A DNA stretch of 64,000 nt, from the NCBI RefSeq assembly GCF_014641495.1, contig NZ_BMHV01000007.1, forward strand, positions 1 through 64,000, in the 5' to 3' direction. The DNA is from Terasakiella brassicae (GTDB lineage: Bacteria; Pseudomonadota; Alphaproteobacteria; Rhodospirillales; Terasakiellaceae). The notes below the pieces were generated by a model. That model was not told where the DNA came from. It did not search any database and saw only the letters and a list, made by a program, of their open reading frames with translations. The translations under genes and the position numbers were made by a program. This document shows, piece by piece, positions 52,805 through 62,257 of the stretch; positions within the stretch are counted from its first letter, which is position 1, and every line of letters starts with the position of its first letter.

Positions 52805-54400
52805 CTACCATTTTATCCTTTCTTCACGCTGGGTACGGCGATCAAAAATGCGAATGCCGTCAATATGGTTTTCCACAGATCGTGTTTTTTGTTTTTCTTG
52901 TGCTGGTTTTGTTGCCCTTGATGGCTGCCTAGAGGTTTGTTTCATTAAGGCTTTTTGCAGATTTAACCGTCCGCCGCTGACGACCTTATTGGCAAGACCG
53001 GGGATGGGGTCAACGCTGTTCATCAGTGTTTCTTTGATTTGTAAATTGGTCAGGGTTGGTTGATGGGCAAGAAGTAACGCGGCCGCCCCGCTGACAATCG
53101 GGGTCGCCATCGAGGTTCCTGACTCGAAGTTGTAGCTATCACTCAGCGTCTTTTTTTCCTCATTCGGAAGAACAATGGTGCTAAAAATATCAACGCCGGG
53201 AGCTGCGATATCCACATTTTTGCGCCCCCAGTTTGAAAACTCTGCCAGATCGTCTGTTGGTGTTGTCGCTGCGACACTTAAGATGCCGTCGACGGGGTAA
53301 CTCGCCGGGTATGATCGGGGTTCCCCATCGTTATCGACAGTTTCATTCCCGGCGGCAATGACAAATAAAACACCTTTGGCGGCAAGATCTTCATAGACTT
53401 TTTTAGCAATGAAAGAGTGTCCGAAACTACCGAGGCTCAGATTAATAATGCGCGCACCGTTTTCATAGGCATAGACAATAGCCCCGAGTGAGCCAAGTGT
53501 ATGACCGCGACCACAGCCCCCACCTAAGGATTTAAGGGGCATGATTTTAACTTTATCCGCGATACCTTTGATGCCTTTTGCGTTATTGCCCATTGCTGCG
53601 ATGGTTCCTGCAACATGGGTACCATGTAAGTTTGTGTAAACGCCGCTTTGTCCCTCATGACATTGGTAGTCGGGGGTTATGGTCGGGGCCGGGTACACAA
53701 TGGGGCCGGGCCAGTTGTTACCTTCATAAAAATTCCATCCGAAAATATCATCGACAAAACCATTGTTATCATCATCAATCTTGTTGTCAGGAATTTCCTT
53801 TTTATTAATCCAGATGTGGCCTTTCAGGTCTTCATGGGTGAATTTGACACCCGTATCGACAACAGCAACAATGATATCTTCTGTTGTTGAAGACGGTTGA
53901 GACCAAGCTTCAAAGGCTTTGATCTTGTCCAAAAACCACATTTTATTAATGTGGGGATCATTGGGGGATGCAGGATTTGCCGTATTGGCATAGACGACAT
54001 AGTTTGGTTCCACCGCATAGACATCGGGGTCGCTGGATAAAATATTGGCAAGATTTTCCCAATTGCCATCTCCGGCCGGGTTGCTGACTTGAATGTGCGC
54101 GATATTGAATGAACTGAGCCGTGTATCAATTTTTACATCCTCGCCCAGTTTGGATATCCATTTGGGGTTGTTACCTTTTTTTATGGCATTGAGGGATTTG
54201 TCACTGCGAAACTGGACCAGAAATTCCCCTTCCAGTGCGACAGGGGCTAGGGGGGCTTTCAGGACTTTTGTCCTTTCGCGTACAGGTTGGGCAAAACTCT
54301 TTGAAATCTGCGGAGTCGCACCTATAAAGAAAAATGAAAAAATAAGTGCAAAACTGTGTATTTTTGCTAAAAATCCTGTATATTTTCTTAATGTTCGCAT
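52805..54400 (-). CDS. Subtilisin-like serine protease (S8)
   Basis: 531 residues with a signal peptide (about 1-38), an N-terminal propeptide-like region (EFLVQFRSDKSLNAIKKG..., about 55-120) and the S8 catalytic domain: Asp in VVDTGVKFTHEDLKGH, His in LHGTHVAGTIAAMG, Ser in SGTSMATPIVSGAAAL. The C-terminal tail (about 495-531) is basic (QPSRATKPAQEKQKTRS). A secreted protease of unknown substrate. It is divergent from the giant coiled-coil gene and upstream of the Pro-rich secreted protein gene. Confidence 0.94.
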   Translation of the reverse strand: MRTLRKYTGFLAKIHSFALIFSFFFIGATPQISKSFAQPVRERTKVLKAPLAPVALEGEFLVQFRSDKSLNAIKKGNNPKWISKLGEDVKIDTRLSSFNIAHIQVSNPAGDGNWENLANILSSDPDVYAVEPNYVVYANTANPASPNDPHINKMWFLDKIKAFEAWSQPSSTTEDIIVAVVDTGVKFTHEDLKGHIWINKKEIPDNKIDDDNNGFVDDIFGWNFYEGNNWPGPIVYPAPTITPDYQCHEGQSGVYTNLHGTHVAGTIAAMGNNAKGIKGIADKVKIMPLKSLGGGCGRGHTLGSLGAIVYAYENGARIINLSLGSFGHSFIAKKVYEDLAAKGVLFVIAAGNETVDNDGEPRSYPASYPVDGILSVAATTPTDDLAEFSNWGRKNVDIAAPGVDIFSTIVLPNEEKKTLSDSYNFESGTSMATPIVSGAAALLLAHQPTLTNLQIKETLMNSVDPIPGLANKVVSGGRLNLQKALMKQTSRQPSRATKPAQEKQKTRSVENHIDGIRIFDRRTQREERIKW

Positions 54401-54560
54401 TTTTCTAACTTTACGGGTTGGATGAAAGATAAAAATTTCATTCTAAAAGTTGCATTTAATTTATTTTTGTATCGTAAAGGACGGTTTTTACCGTGCAAGG
54501 AAAATATGAACGGGAGTGAGGCCTTTTTTGGGGCCTGTGAATACAGACACGAGTGGCACG

Positions 54561-57500
54561 ATGAGCAATGATGGTTCAAAGCGAGAGGGTCGGTCTTCTA
54601 TCGAAGTGGCTTTCGACGCAGAAAATCAGGCAGATCAGGTAAAAGATCAGACCGGGGAAAAGGCAGATGAAAAGGGCAAAAAAAATGCCATGCCGGAATT
54701 GTCCCCGTTGCAGAAAGATTACCTGCTTGATGAAGGCGACCGCATGGTTGATGTGGAATTGCTGGCCGAGGAAGACTGGCACGCCCCATTTTATGTGCGT
54801 TATCGTTTTTTAAGTATTGTTGCCGCCCTGTTGTCTGTGGGCTGGGTTTATGGGGCTTATGATTATATCGAAACTTATTTCGGCTGGTCGACGCTTAGTG
54901 AATTGATGCCCCATGAAATTGGTGGTCTGGCTGCGGGGCTTGTTACGCCCTTGGCCTTGTTGTGGTTAATCGTGGCCTATCTGGAACGCAGCCGTTTGTT
55001 GCAGACGGAAAGTCAGGCACTGCGCTGGTATCTGCGCCGTATGGTCTATCCGTCTGAAACCGCAGAACAGCGCGTGCGCGCGATTACGGACTCGTTGCGC
55101 GGCCAAACACAGGAATTGACCCGCGCGTCTGAAGATGCGTTGCTGCGATCACGTGCCATCCATGATTTATTGCGTTCGCGAAGTGTGGAATTGTCCGAAG
55201 TTTCCCACGAGGCCGATACACGGGCGAAAGAAGCAGAAGACAGTTTGCGCCGTCAGGCCGAAGATTTGCTGAATGTATCTGATCGTGCGATTGACCGGGC
55301 GCGTGAAGTCGGCAACGTTTTACACCATCAGGCACATGATTTGGTGAATGTGTCTGAACGTGCCTCCTCTCGCACTGAGGATATTGCGGAAACACTGAAA
55401 CGCCGTGCAAGCGAGCTGGATAGAGTATCGGACGGTATTGTCAATAAAACCAAAGAAACCGCGTCGATCTTTCAACGTGAAGGCAAGGCACTGGAAACGG
55501 TCTTTGAACAGGCCAAAGGGCGCAGTATTGAAATCGGTGACTTGTTGGGCAGTGCCATTGGCTCGGTCAACCAAATGGCCCATGAAGCCGCAGATCGTCT
55601 TAATCAAAATGCCAAATTATTGGACGATCACACTGTAAGCTTGCGCAAAAGCAGTGAAGAGGCCCGCGATCAAGGCGAGGCAATGGGCAAGGTGTTTGAA
55701 CGTCAACTCAAAGAGTTGAATGCGACATCGCAATTGGTGCAAACGCAAACCGGACAAATTCGCGAAAATCTTGTTTCCCAGACGGATCATTTGAACAAAA
55801 CGGCGGATCAGGTTTCCGAGCGTGTGCGTGAGATGCGCGAAAACCTGAAAGGAAGCGCACAGGAATTGATGAACTCCACAGACAATTCGCTGATGGGCAT
55901 GCGCAGTACATCGGATGCATTCCGCCAACAGGCACGCCAGTTGGATTTGGCGACAGAACGGGCGATGGAACGCACTGGCAAGCTGAATGATGAAGTTCAG
56001 GAAACAGCCCAGAAAACATCCAGTGCCGCCAACCGTGTCGAAGAGCGCATTAAACAGATCAGCGATCAATTGTCACAGGCGGGTCGTGATGTGACGATGG
56101 TCAGCGAAGAAGCGCGCGAGCAATTAAACGGGGCCGGTGAAGTTTTACGTTCACGCACCGACGAATTGCAGGAATTGTCCACCCTGTCTGAACAGCGTTT
56201 GCAAAATGCCGGTATCCATTTGCAGAAACGGTCCTTGGATTTGATTGATGCGGCAACCAATGCATCAAGCCGGATTCAGTCTGTGACGGCGGCGCTGCAT
56301 GATGGTTCACAAACCATTACGATTTTGTCGGACAAAGGCGTGGCAAGCATTGATCTTGCAACGGACAGTTTGCGCCGTAGCGCGCAGGAAGTTACCTTGT
56401 TGGGTGAAAAGGCACAAATTCAGGCCGACCATTTGACCGACCGCTTGGGTGAAATGCGTAATAATGCAACTGAGATGGATAGCAGCCTGAAATCTTTGGG
56501 GGCCGAGATTTCAGAACAAAACGAACGTTTGCAAAAAACATCTTTGACCTCACGCGATGCGCTGGCGGAAGCCGGGCGACGTCTTTCCCATCATGCACAA
56601 AATCTGGATCAGGCGTCCAGCGAAGCCGCTGGTCGAATGGAAAGCGTAAGTGCAACCTTGCAAGACCGGACCGAAGAACTGGATCAGGTCAGTGCGCGCA
56701 CAGCAGAACGTTTACATGATATGGATGCAACGTTACAGACCAGTACACGTTCGCTTAAAAATACAGCAGACGCCGCAGCTCGTCAGATGGAAGGCTATTC
56801 CATACGTCTGGATGAACAAACGTCCCTTTTGCGCAGTACTTCGGAACAAACAGCAGGTCAGTTGGAACAGGCGCAATCTGCCATTCGCCAAAGTGGGCAG
56901 GAAATGGCCAGTGCCTCTGACCGTGCGGCGAAGTTGATGGGACTGGTTGGGTCCGGGTTCCAACGTCAACGTGATGCCATGATGAATGCAACCGAAGAAG
57001 CCGGTAAACGCGTCTTTGAAATTGGCGAAGGTCTGGAAAACCATGCCTTGCGTGTCAATCAGGTTGCCGACCAGGCCGGGGCGACATTGACGGATACAGT
57101 CACGGAAATGGAACACCGTGTTGAAGATGCCGGGATAAATCTGACCAAACGTGTGCAACGGGTGGGAACACAGGCACAAACCGTTGTGGACAGTGTCGAA
57201 GTTGCCTCGCGCAGTTTGGAAGAGCAGGCGCAAAAGATCAGCCAGTTTGGCGATCATTTGACCCGTCAATTGATACAAGTCAGCGAAAACACGCAGGCTT
57301 CCGCCCGTGACACCTTGAAAATGGCGGGGCAAACCCGTGATGAATTGAAAGATGTGGGGGACAAGCTTCAGTCTCATATCGCGAATTTGAACCATGTGAC
57401 GCAAGGGGCGCAGGGTAGCTTGTTCGATATGGGCGAGATGTTGGGCAAAAGCGGCGAAAAGATTGCCCGCACAAGCGAAGAGGCACAAGAACGGGTACAA

Positions 57501-58805
57501 TCGGTTAATCGGGAACTGGAACGCCAAAACAGTAAAATCAATGATGTGGCGGATAATGCGCTGGCACGGGTCAGCCAGTTGGGCGCGGAAATTGATACCC
57601 GCAATGACGAGATTGCAATTTCAATGGATCGTGCGGCCAAACTGATGGCGGAAATGGCGGAAAATATGTATAAGGCCAGCCGGGATACGCAAACCAGTAC
57701 CGAACAGGCCAATGCGCAATTGCAAAGTGTAACGCATAATATGGAACGCAGCGGGGATCATGTGGAACAAGTGACCCATCAGACGGTATCCCAGCTTAAA
57801 GAGGCCATTATGGCCATGCAGGAATTTGTCACCCAGTTAGAGGGACGATCTGAAAAAGCGGCACACCGTTTGAACAAAGCCGGTGAACTGGTACGTGAAC
57901 GTTCCGACCTTGTGGCCGGGGCCGCCCATCAAATCCATGCCGATATTGCGCAAGCCGCCGATCATTTGGAAGAACGGGCCAAGGATATTCTATCTGCGGG
58001 TGAACGTTCAGCCCTGCAACTGGATCAAGCAAGCAAGTCGTTGGAGCGCAAAACACGTGCGGCACAAGTCAATGCAATGGAAATCAAGAAAGGCTTTGAT
58101 GTGGCCGGGGCGGCTGCGCGTCATCAAATGGATGAACTGGCCAGCACCGTTAATCAGACCTTGAAAGAAATTACCAAAGCCAGTGATGATCTGGAAAGTC
58201 GCAATGCCGAGGTAACGCAAATTTCCGATCTGGCGATGGAAAAACTGGGCGCATGGGATGACAACCTGAAAAAACGTTCTGATCTGTTGCGCAAAACATG
58301 GTCGGAAGCTGCCCATCAGGCCCATGATGCCGCCAAGGCAATGGAACAACAAACCAAATCCATGAGCCAGCTTAACCGTCATGCCAAAGATCTGGTGAAA
58401 GATCTGTCCGAGGTGGACGGTAAGGTCGGTACGGATGAATTTATGCGCCGTCATGCCTTTGTTGTTGAATCCTTGCAATCCTTGGGCGTGGATATTACGC
58501 GCGAGCTGGAAATCGGGATCAGCGAGGAAGAATGGCGTCGTTTCACCCGTGGGGATCGTTCCATCTTTGTGCGCAAACTTGCGGCCTTGAAAGACCGCAA
58601 TAAACTGAATGCCATCAAGGATGCCTATCGCGACCATGAAGCCTTTAGAACCTACGCAAACCGCTATTTTAGCGAGTTTGAACAATTGATCGTTCAGGCC
58701 AAGGATAAGGACCAACACGGTATCCTCGCCAATACGTTCTATGGTTCCGATGTGGGTCGGGTGTATCTGGCCTTGTGTCAGGGATTGGGACGCGAACCCA
58801 AATAA
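54561..58805 (+). CDS. Giant membrane-anchored coiled-coil protein with 25-residue repeats
   Basis: About 1414 residues from ATG 54561; GTG 54516 would add 15. An acidic cytosolic N-terminus (about 1-85), two membrane helices (about 88-106 and 128-147), then more than 1000 residues of coiled coil and a C-terminal globular domain of about 120 (GVDITRELEIGISEEEWRRF, YGSDVGRVYLALCQGLG). From about residue 180 the coil has an exact 25-residue period: unit cores QELTRASEDA, VELSEVSHEA, EDLLNVSDRA, HDLVNVSERA and SELDRVSDGI each lie 25 apart. The architecture resembles polarity or envelope scaffolds such as TipN, but no homology is claimed. Confidence 0.88.
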   Translation: MSNDGSKREGRSSIEVAFDAENQADQVKDQTGEKADEKGKKNAMPELSPLQKDYLLDEGDRMVDVELLAEEDWHAPFYVRYRFLSIVAALLSVGWVYGAYDYIETYFGWSTLSELMPHEIGGLAAGLVTPLALLWLIVAYLERSRLLQTESQALRWYLRRMVYPSETAEQRVRAITDSLRGQTQELTRASEDALLRSRAIHDLLRSRSVELSEVSHEADTRAKEAEDSLRRQAEDLLNVSDRAIDRAREVGNVLHHQAHDLVNVSERASSRTEDIAETLKRRASELDRVSDGIVNKTKETASIFQREGKALETVFEQAKGRSIEIGDLLGSAIGSVNQMAHEAADRLNQNAKLLDDHTVSLRKSSEEARDQGEAMGKVFERQLKELNATSQLVQTQTGQIRENLVSQTDHLNKTADQVSERVREMRENLKGSAQELMNSTDNSLMGMRSTSDAFRQQARQLDLATERAMERTGKLNDEVQETAQKTSSAANRVEERIKQISDQLSQAGRDVTMVSEEAREQLNGAGEVLRSRTDELQELSTLSEQRLQNAGIHLQKRSLDLIDAATNASSRIQSVTAALHDGSQTITILSDKGVASIDLATDSLRRSAQEVTLLGEKAQIQADHLTDRLGEMRNNATEMDSSLKSLGAEISEQNERLQKTSLTSRDALAEAGRRLSHHAQNLDQASSEAAGRMESVSATLQDRTEELDQVSARTAERLHDMDATLQTSTRSLKNTADAAARQMEGYSIRLDEQTSLLRSTSEQTAGQLEQAQSAIRQSGQEMASASDRAAKLMGLVGSGFQRQRDAMMNATEEAGKRVFEIGEGLENHALRVNQVADQAGATLTDTVTEMEHRVEDAGINLTKRVQRVGTQAQTVVDSVEVASRSLEEQAQKISQFGDHLTRQLIQVSENTQASARDTLKMAGQTRDELKDVGDKLQSHIANLNHVTQGAQGSLFDMGEMLGKSGEKIARTSEEAQERVQSVNRELERQNSKINDVADNALARVSQLGAEIDTRNDEIAISMDRAAKLMAEMAENMYKASRDTQTSTEQANAQLQSVTHNMERSGDHVEQVTHQTVSQLKEAIMAMQEFVTQLEGRSEKAAHRLNKAGELVRERSDLVAGAAHQIHADIAQAADHLEERAKDILSAGERSALQLDQASKSLERKTRAAQVNAMEIKKGFDVAGAAARHQMDELASTVNQTLKEITKASDDLESRNAEVTQISDLAMEKLGAWDDNLKKRSDLLRKTWSEAAHQAHDAAKAMEQQTKSMSQLNRHAKDLVKDLSEVDGKVGTDEFMRRHAFVVESLQSLGVDITRELEIGISEEEWRRFTRGDRSIFVRKLAALKDRNKLNAIKDAYRDHEAFRTYANRYFSEFEQLIVQAKDKDQHGILANTFYGSDVGRVYLALCQGLGREPK

Positions 58806-58825
58806 CGCTTTGATCCTGATTTGAC

Positions 58826-59650
58826 TTAATCTTGGCTTGCAAGTTTTTCGCGGGCAATATCAACAATAAACTCGGCCATGCGCGGATGGGACCCTATGGC
58901 TTGCATTAACCAGATGTTGCGTCCCGGTGCAGCTTCAAACGGGCCTGTAGGCTGGCCGTTTTCGTGAAGGTCGATTTCTTGTTGTGCACTGAGTTCAATC
59001 CCCAAAAATTCAGGGATATCGCGTGCACCGTGGGTGCCCGCCGCAATCATAAACGGCAGGACAATAACATTGGGGGTATTGACCCGCTTTTCCCAGTTTT
59101 TCAAAAAAGGTTTTTCTTCTAAAAAGGCGGGTAGCATGGCTTGAACCGGGAAATGACTGTAGGTGCGTGTCGCCAGCATGACCGCACTGTCGTGAGAGGC
59201 CGGACGGTCCGGGTCCGGGTTGCCGTGGGCAACGACAAAAACGGTTGTTTCACTTGGGGAAAGCTGTTGATCGTCCATCACTTGATGGAGGCGCTCAGCC
59301 ATAAGCGCCGCCAGGTTCGGGTGTTCACCAACGGGTTGACAGAGGTAGATGGTTTGTCCGTTACGCCGGGTCAAAAGGCCATCCAGCCCCATTTCACGCG
59401 GAATGACGACCTTATTGATAAAACCGGAACATGCCAGATTGGGGACAACGACAACTTCCGGGGTGTCCACGTCCTCAAGGGCGTCTTGAAGAAAGGTTTC
59501 TTCCTTCCAGAAGGCGGTTTTGACATCGGCAAATATATTTTGATCTTTAATCCATTGCGCATGCAGACGGGCCGGGCGCCCCATGTTTGGGCTTTTGCTC
59601 GATCCATGTCCGGCAATAATCAAAGTGGTCTGTTTTAATCTGTCATTCAT
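58826..59650 (-). CDS. CbiX-type sirohydrochlorin chelatase, two-domain
   Basis: 274 residues with two class II chelatase domains. The C-terminal half keeps both metal-inserting histidines: His142 in VVAHGNPD and His207 in AAGTHGARDIPE. The N-terminal half has AGHGSSK (His15), but GFINKVVIP stands where GxH-x3-DIP is expected, so only the second site looks complete. It inserts Co or Fe into sirohydrochlorin or precorrin-2. The gene overlaps the 3' end of cobA by 8 bases; the three overlapping genes form one operon. Confidence 0.88.
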   Translation of the reverse strand: MNDRLKQTTLIIAGHGSSKSPNMGRPARLHAQWIKDQNIFADVKTAFWKEETFLQDALEDVDTPEVVVVPNLACSGFINKVVIPREMGLDGLLTRRNGQTIYLCQPVGEHPNLAALMAERLHQVMDDQQLSPSETTVFVVAHGNPDPDRPASHDSAVMLATRTYSHFPVQAMLPAFLEEKPFLKNWEKRVNTPNVIVLPFMIAAGTHGARDIPEFLGIELSAQQEIDLHENGQPTGPFEAAPGRNIWLMQAIGSHPRMAEFIVDIAREKLASQD

Positions 59651-60398
59651 GGTTTAATGTTTGGGCAACGTCGATCACATGACCGATAATCAGCAATGAG
59701 GGCGGTTTGAAGTCGCCCTGGCGTTTGGTTTCAGGGAGGCGTTCCAATGTGGTATAGGCAATGCGTTGGGCTGGCGTTGCGCCGTTTTCGATAATGGCGG
59801 CAGGCGTGTTTGCCGCGCGGCCTGCTTTGATCATATTCTCGGCAATGGCATCTAGATTTTGCAATCCCATATAAATCACAACCGTCATTTCCGGGTCATT
59901 TAATGAGGCCCAGTCGATGTCGAGGTCTGCACCTTCTTTATAATGCCCTGTAACAAAACGGACACTGCGTGCCACACCGCGATGGGTGAGGGGAATGCGC
60001 GCAGCCGCCCCGCATCCAGCCGCAGCCGTAATACCGGGAACAACTTCAAACGGGATGTTTTTTTCCAGCAGGAATTCGGCTTCTTCGCTGCCGCGTCCAA
60101 AGACAAATGGATCCCCGCCTTTTAAACGTACGACAAGCTTGTGTTTGCAGGCGAGTTCAAACAACAGGGCGTTAATCTCTTCCTGTTTTAAAATATGTCG
60201 CCCCGGTGCCTTTCCAACAAAAACTTTTTCGACATGATCAGGGACGAGGCTGAGAATCTCGTCCGTGACAAGGCGGTCATATACGACGACATCGGCCTGT
60301 TCAATCATGCGTAAGGCACGAATGGTCAGTAGATCAGGGTCACCGGGGCCGGCCCCAACAAGAACAACGCGATTGCGGATGTTTTGATCACTGGGCAT
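59643..60398 (-). CDS. cobA: Uroporphyrinogen-III C-methyltransferase
   Basis: Methylates uroporphyrinogen III twice to precorrin-2, the branch point to siroheme and cobalamin. About 251 residues from ATG 60398, which overlaps the 3' end of the preceding gene by 11 bases; an upstream ATG at 60461 is less likely. Motifs: VVLVGAGPGDPDLLT, VRLKGGDPFVFGRGSEEAEF, PGITAAAGC, HRGVARSVRFVTGH and YMGLQNL. It is a stand-alone SUMT, not fused to CysG, as in many alphaproteobacterial nitrate/nitrite gene sets. Confidence 0.95.
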   Translation of the reverse strand: MPSDQNIRNRVVLVGAGPGDPDLLTIRALRMIEQADVVVYDRLVTDEILSLVPDHVEKVFVGKAPGRHILKQEEINALLFELACKHKLVVRLKGGDPFVFGRGSEEAEFLLEKNIPFEVVPGITAAAGCGAAARIPLTHRGVARSVRFVTGHYKEGADLDIDWASLNDPEMTVVIYMGLQNLDAIAENMIKAGRAANTPAAIIENGATPAQRIAYTTLERLPETKRQGDFKPPSLLIIGHVIDVAQTLNHE

Positions 60399-61392
60399 AA
60401 GGGACGGTATCCATTTGGCGGTTGGCCCAAATTGTTTCGGCCTTTGTATGCGCATCATCACAGGATGTGGCGCGCCCCATCAGGCGTAACGCAATGGCGA
60501 TGGTGCCTGTAATGGCGGCAATGGCATATGGATGACAGTCTTCGCCGGACCAGACCTTTTTCAGGCGGGTTATGTCCATTTCCGTGTCATGGTAGGCGTC
60601 TTCCGGTGCAAGGAATGCAGGCCATTCTTCTTCAAAACGTTCTCCGTCAATCAGGTATTGGATGTTGACGGGTTTGGCCGCGCGGCGTTCGATCTCGCCC
60701 CCTTCACCTTTAAAGACACACATGCGTTTTTGCCCCAGCAAATCTGCACAATCGCGATGAATGTCGCGGTAGGCGGAATGGGTAATACATTGCAAGACGC
60801 ACGGGGCATGAAAGGCATTGATCATGCGGGCAAAGGTATTGACCGGTGTACGCACACCCAACGTGGATTTCAGGTCCATGATTTCCTGCAAGACAGGGCT
60901 GATTTTATCTAGTGACAGATAGCTGAAGTTCCCAGTTTTAAGGCGCAAGGCCGCATCTTCCAAAGAGGTGCTTTGGGCAATTCCCAGCTCAGCCAAGGCT
61001 TGATCCGTGTATAGGCGGTTCGCCGTATGGCCTGAGGCGCCATGCATGAAAATTTTAATACCACTTGCAGCCATCGCAAGTGCCGCCAGCAGATAGTAAG
61101 GTAATTGCCGTGCTTTGCCAGCATAGCTTGGCCAATCCAGATCAATTGCCGGTATATCGTTTGGAAGTTTTAACTCATTTCGAACGGCATCAACGAAACC
61201 AGCCCCTTCTTCCGGGTCTTCTGTACGGACGCGCAGAATACACAGGAATGCCCCAAGTTGTATTGGGTCAACCTTATGATTTAAAATCATTGTAGCGGCT
61301 TGAAAAGATTCTTCACGGCTTAAAGGGCGCGATAGACGCGGGCCTTTGCCGATGATACGAATATATTGTGCGAAGGGATGTTCTTGTTGCAT
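60388..61392 (-). CDS. TrpD2/YbiB-like glycosyltransferase-family protein
   Basis: About 334 residues from ATG 61392. It has the fold of anthranilate phosphoribosyltransferase but lacks the usual GTGGD and PRPP-loop residues; MHGASGHTANRLYTD stands at the PRPP/Mg site and LGVRTPVNTFARM follows. YbiB relatives bind nucleic acid and have no known enzymatic activity. It is the first gene of the overlapping operon with cobA and the chelatase gene; the association with siroheme genes is seen in other proteobacteria. The real job here is unknown. Confidence 0.85.
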   Translation of the reverse strand: MQQEHPFAQYIRIIGKGPRLSRPLSREESFQAATMILNHKVDPIQLGAFLCILRVRTEDPEEGAGFVDAVRNELKLPNDIPAIDLDWPSYAGKARQLPYYLLAALAMAASGIKIFMHGASGHTANRLYTDQALAELGIAQSTSLEDAALRLKTGNFSYLSLDKISPVLQEIMDLKSTLGVRTPVNTFARMINAFHAPCVLQCITHSAYRDIHRDCADLLGQKRMCVFKGEGGEIERRAAKPVNIQYLIDGERFEEEWPAFLAPEDAYHDTEMDITRLKKVWSGEDCHPYAIAAITGTIAIALRLMGRATSCDDAHTKAETIWANRQMDTVPYAQ

Positions 61393-61395
61393 GAT

Positions 61396-61434
61396 AATGT
61401 CGATTATACTTGTTTCTTGAGTGTTTCTGAAACA
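61396..61434 (-). promoter_or_regulatory. Promoter and operator-like palindrome upstream of the siroheme operon
   Basis: On the minus strand a TATAAT (61403-61408) sits about 10 bases before the ATG, predicting a nearly leaderless mRNA. At the -35 position is the inverted repeat TGTTTC-T-GAAACA (61422-61434). The palindrome could be an operator for a regulator of this operon or for the divergent Crp/Fnr genes. Confidence 0.4.
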
Positions 61435-61561
61435 TATTCCTTTCGCATTTGCGATAAAAGACATTTGTGCGATTTTTGAGAATTAATTCACCTTCTTGCT
61501 TGCCAAGGGGCTGTTCTTTTTCTTAATAATTAAACTCACACAATTTTTTGGTGACAATCCG

Positions 61562-62257
61562 ATGGATTTTAACAAGTTAGCCCAATTACCGATTTTAAAT
61601 CGTTTGCCACAAGATGTGTTGGAAATCGTCTTTCGTACAGGCGAAGTAAAACAGGTGAAAGCCGGGGATATCCTCAGCCGTGAAGGTGCACCAGCCTGTC
61701 ATGTCATCTGGATTTTGTCCGGGCGCGCAAAAACATCGGTTGAAAATATAAATGGTGAAGAAACGGTCATTGATATTATTTCACAAGGGGCAAAGGTCGG
61801 TTTGGCGGAAGTCTGTGAAGAAGGGGCTTATTGCCTTTCCGTACAAGTTCTGGAAGACAGCGTGATTTTCCAATTGCCAAAGGCACAGTTTTTAAGTCTG
61901 CTGGAAGAACAGTTTGATTTGCAGATGGCTGTTTTTGCCAATATCTCGGTTGAGATGCGCGGTGCTGTTCGTGAAATCAACGATTTGAAACTGAAAAATA
62001 CGTCCCGACGTCTGGGCGCCTATTTATTGGGCATGACATCCGCAGAAGAAGGCGAGGTCGTGATTGACTTGCCATTTGGTAAACGTCTTTTAGCCGCCCG
62101 CTTGGCGATGAAGCCGGAGAGTTTGTCCCGCGCCCTTGCAAAATTGAAAAAAACAGGTGTGGAAACCATGCGCAATCAGGTCAAAATTATGGATATTGAG
62201 GTTTTGAAGACCTATTGCGGTGAAGATGACTGGCTGTTTGAAGAGGGCATGGTATGA
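61562..62257 (+). CDS. Crp/Fnr-family transcriptional regulator (first of a pair)
   Basis: About 231 residues from ATG 61562. A cyclic-nucleotide-binding-type sensory domain (about 20-120), a long dimerisation helix (about 125-150) and a Crp HTH (about 165-225) with LLAARLAMKPESLSRALAKL. There are no N-terminal FNR cysteines for a 4Fe-4S cluster, so it resembles the DNR/NNR type, in which haem and NO are sensed. The stop overlaps the start of the next regulator (ATGA). It is divergent from the siroheme operon. Confidence 0.9.
   Translation: MDFNKLAQLPILNRLPQDVLEIVFRTGEVKQVKAGDILSREGAPACHVIWILSGRAKTSVENINGEETVIDIISQGAKVGLAEVCEEGAYCLSVQVLEDSVIFQLPKAQFLSLLEEQFDLQMAVFANISVEMRGAVREINDLKLKNTSRRLGAYLLGMTSAEEGEVVIDLPFGKRLLAARLAMKPESLSRALAKLKKTGVETMRNQVKIMDIEVLKTYCGEDDWLFEEGMV

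Noticed and set aside
55080-55460. 75-nt periodic pattern resembling a CRISPR or tandem DNA repeat
   Set aside because: The periodicity is at protein level (25 residues) with diverged DNA; there are no conserved repeats or spacers.
56733-57527. Long antisense frame inside the coiled-coil gene
   Set aside because: Antisense to a regular repeat gives long stop-free, Leu/Phe/His-rich frames by chance.
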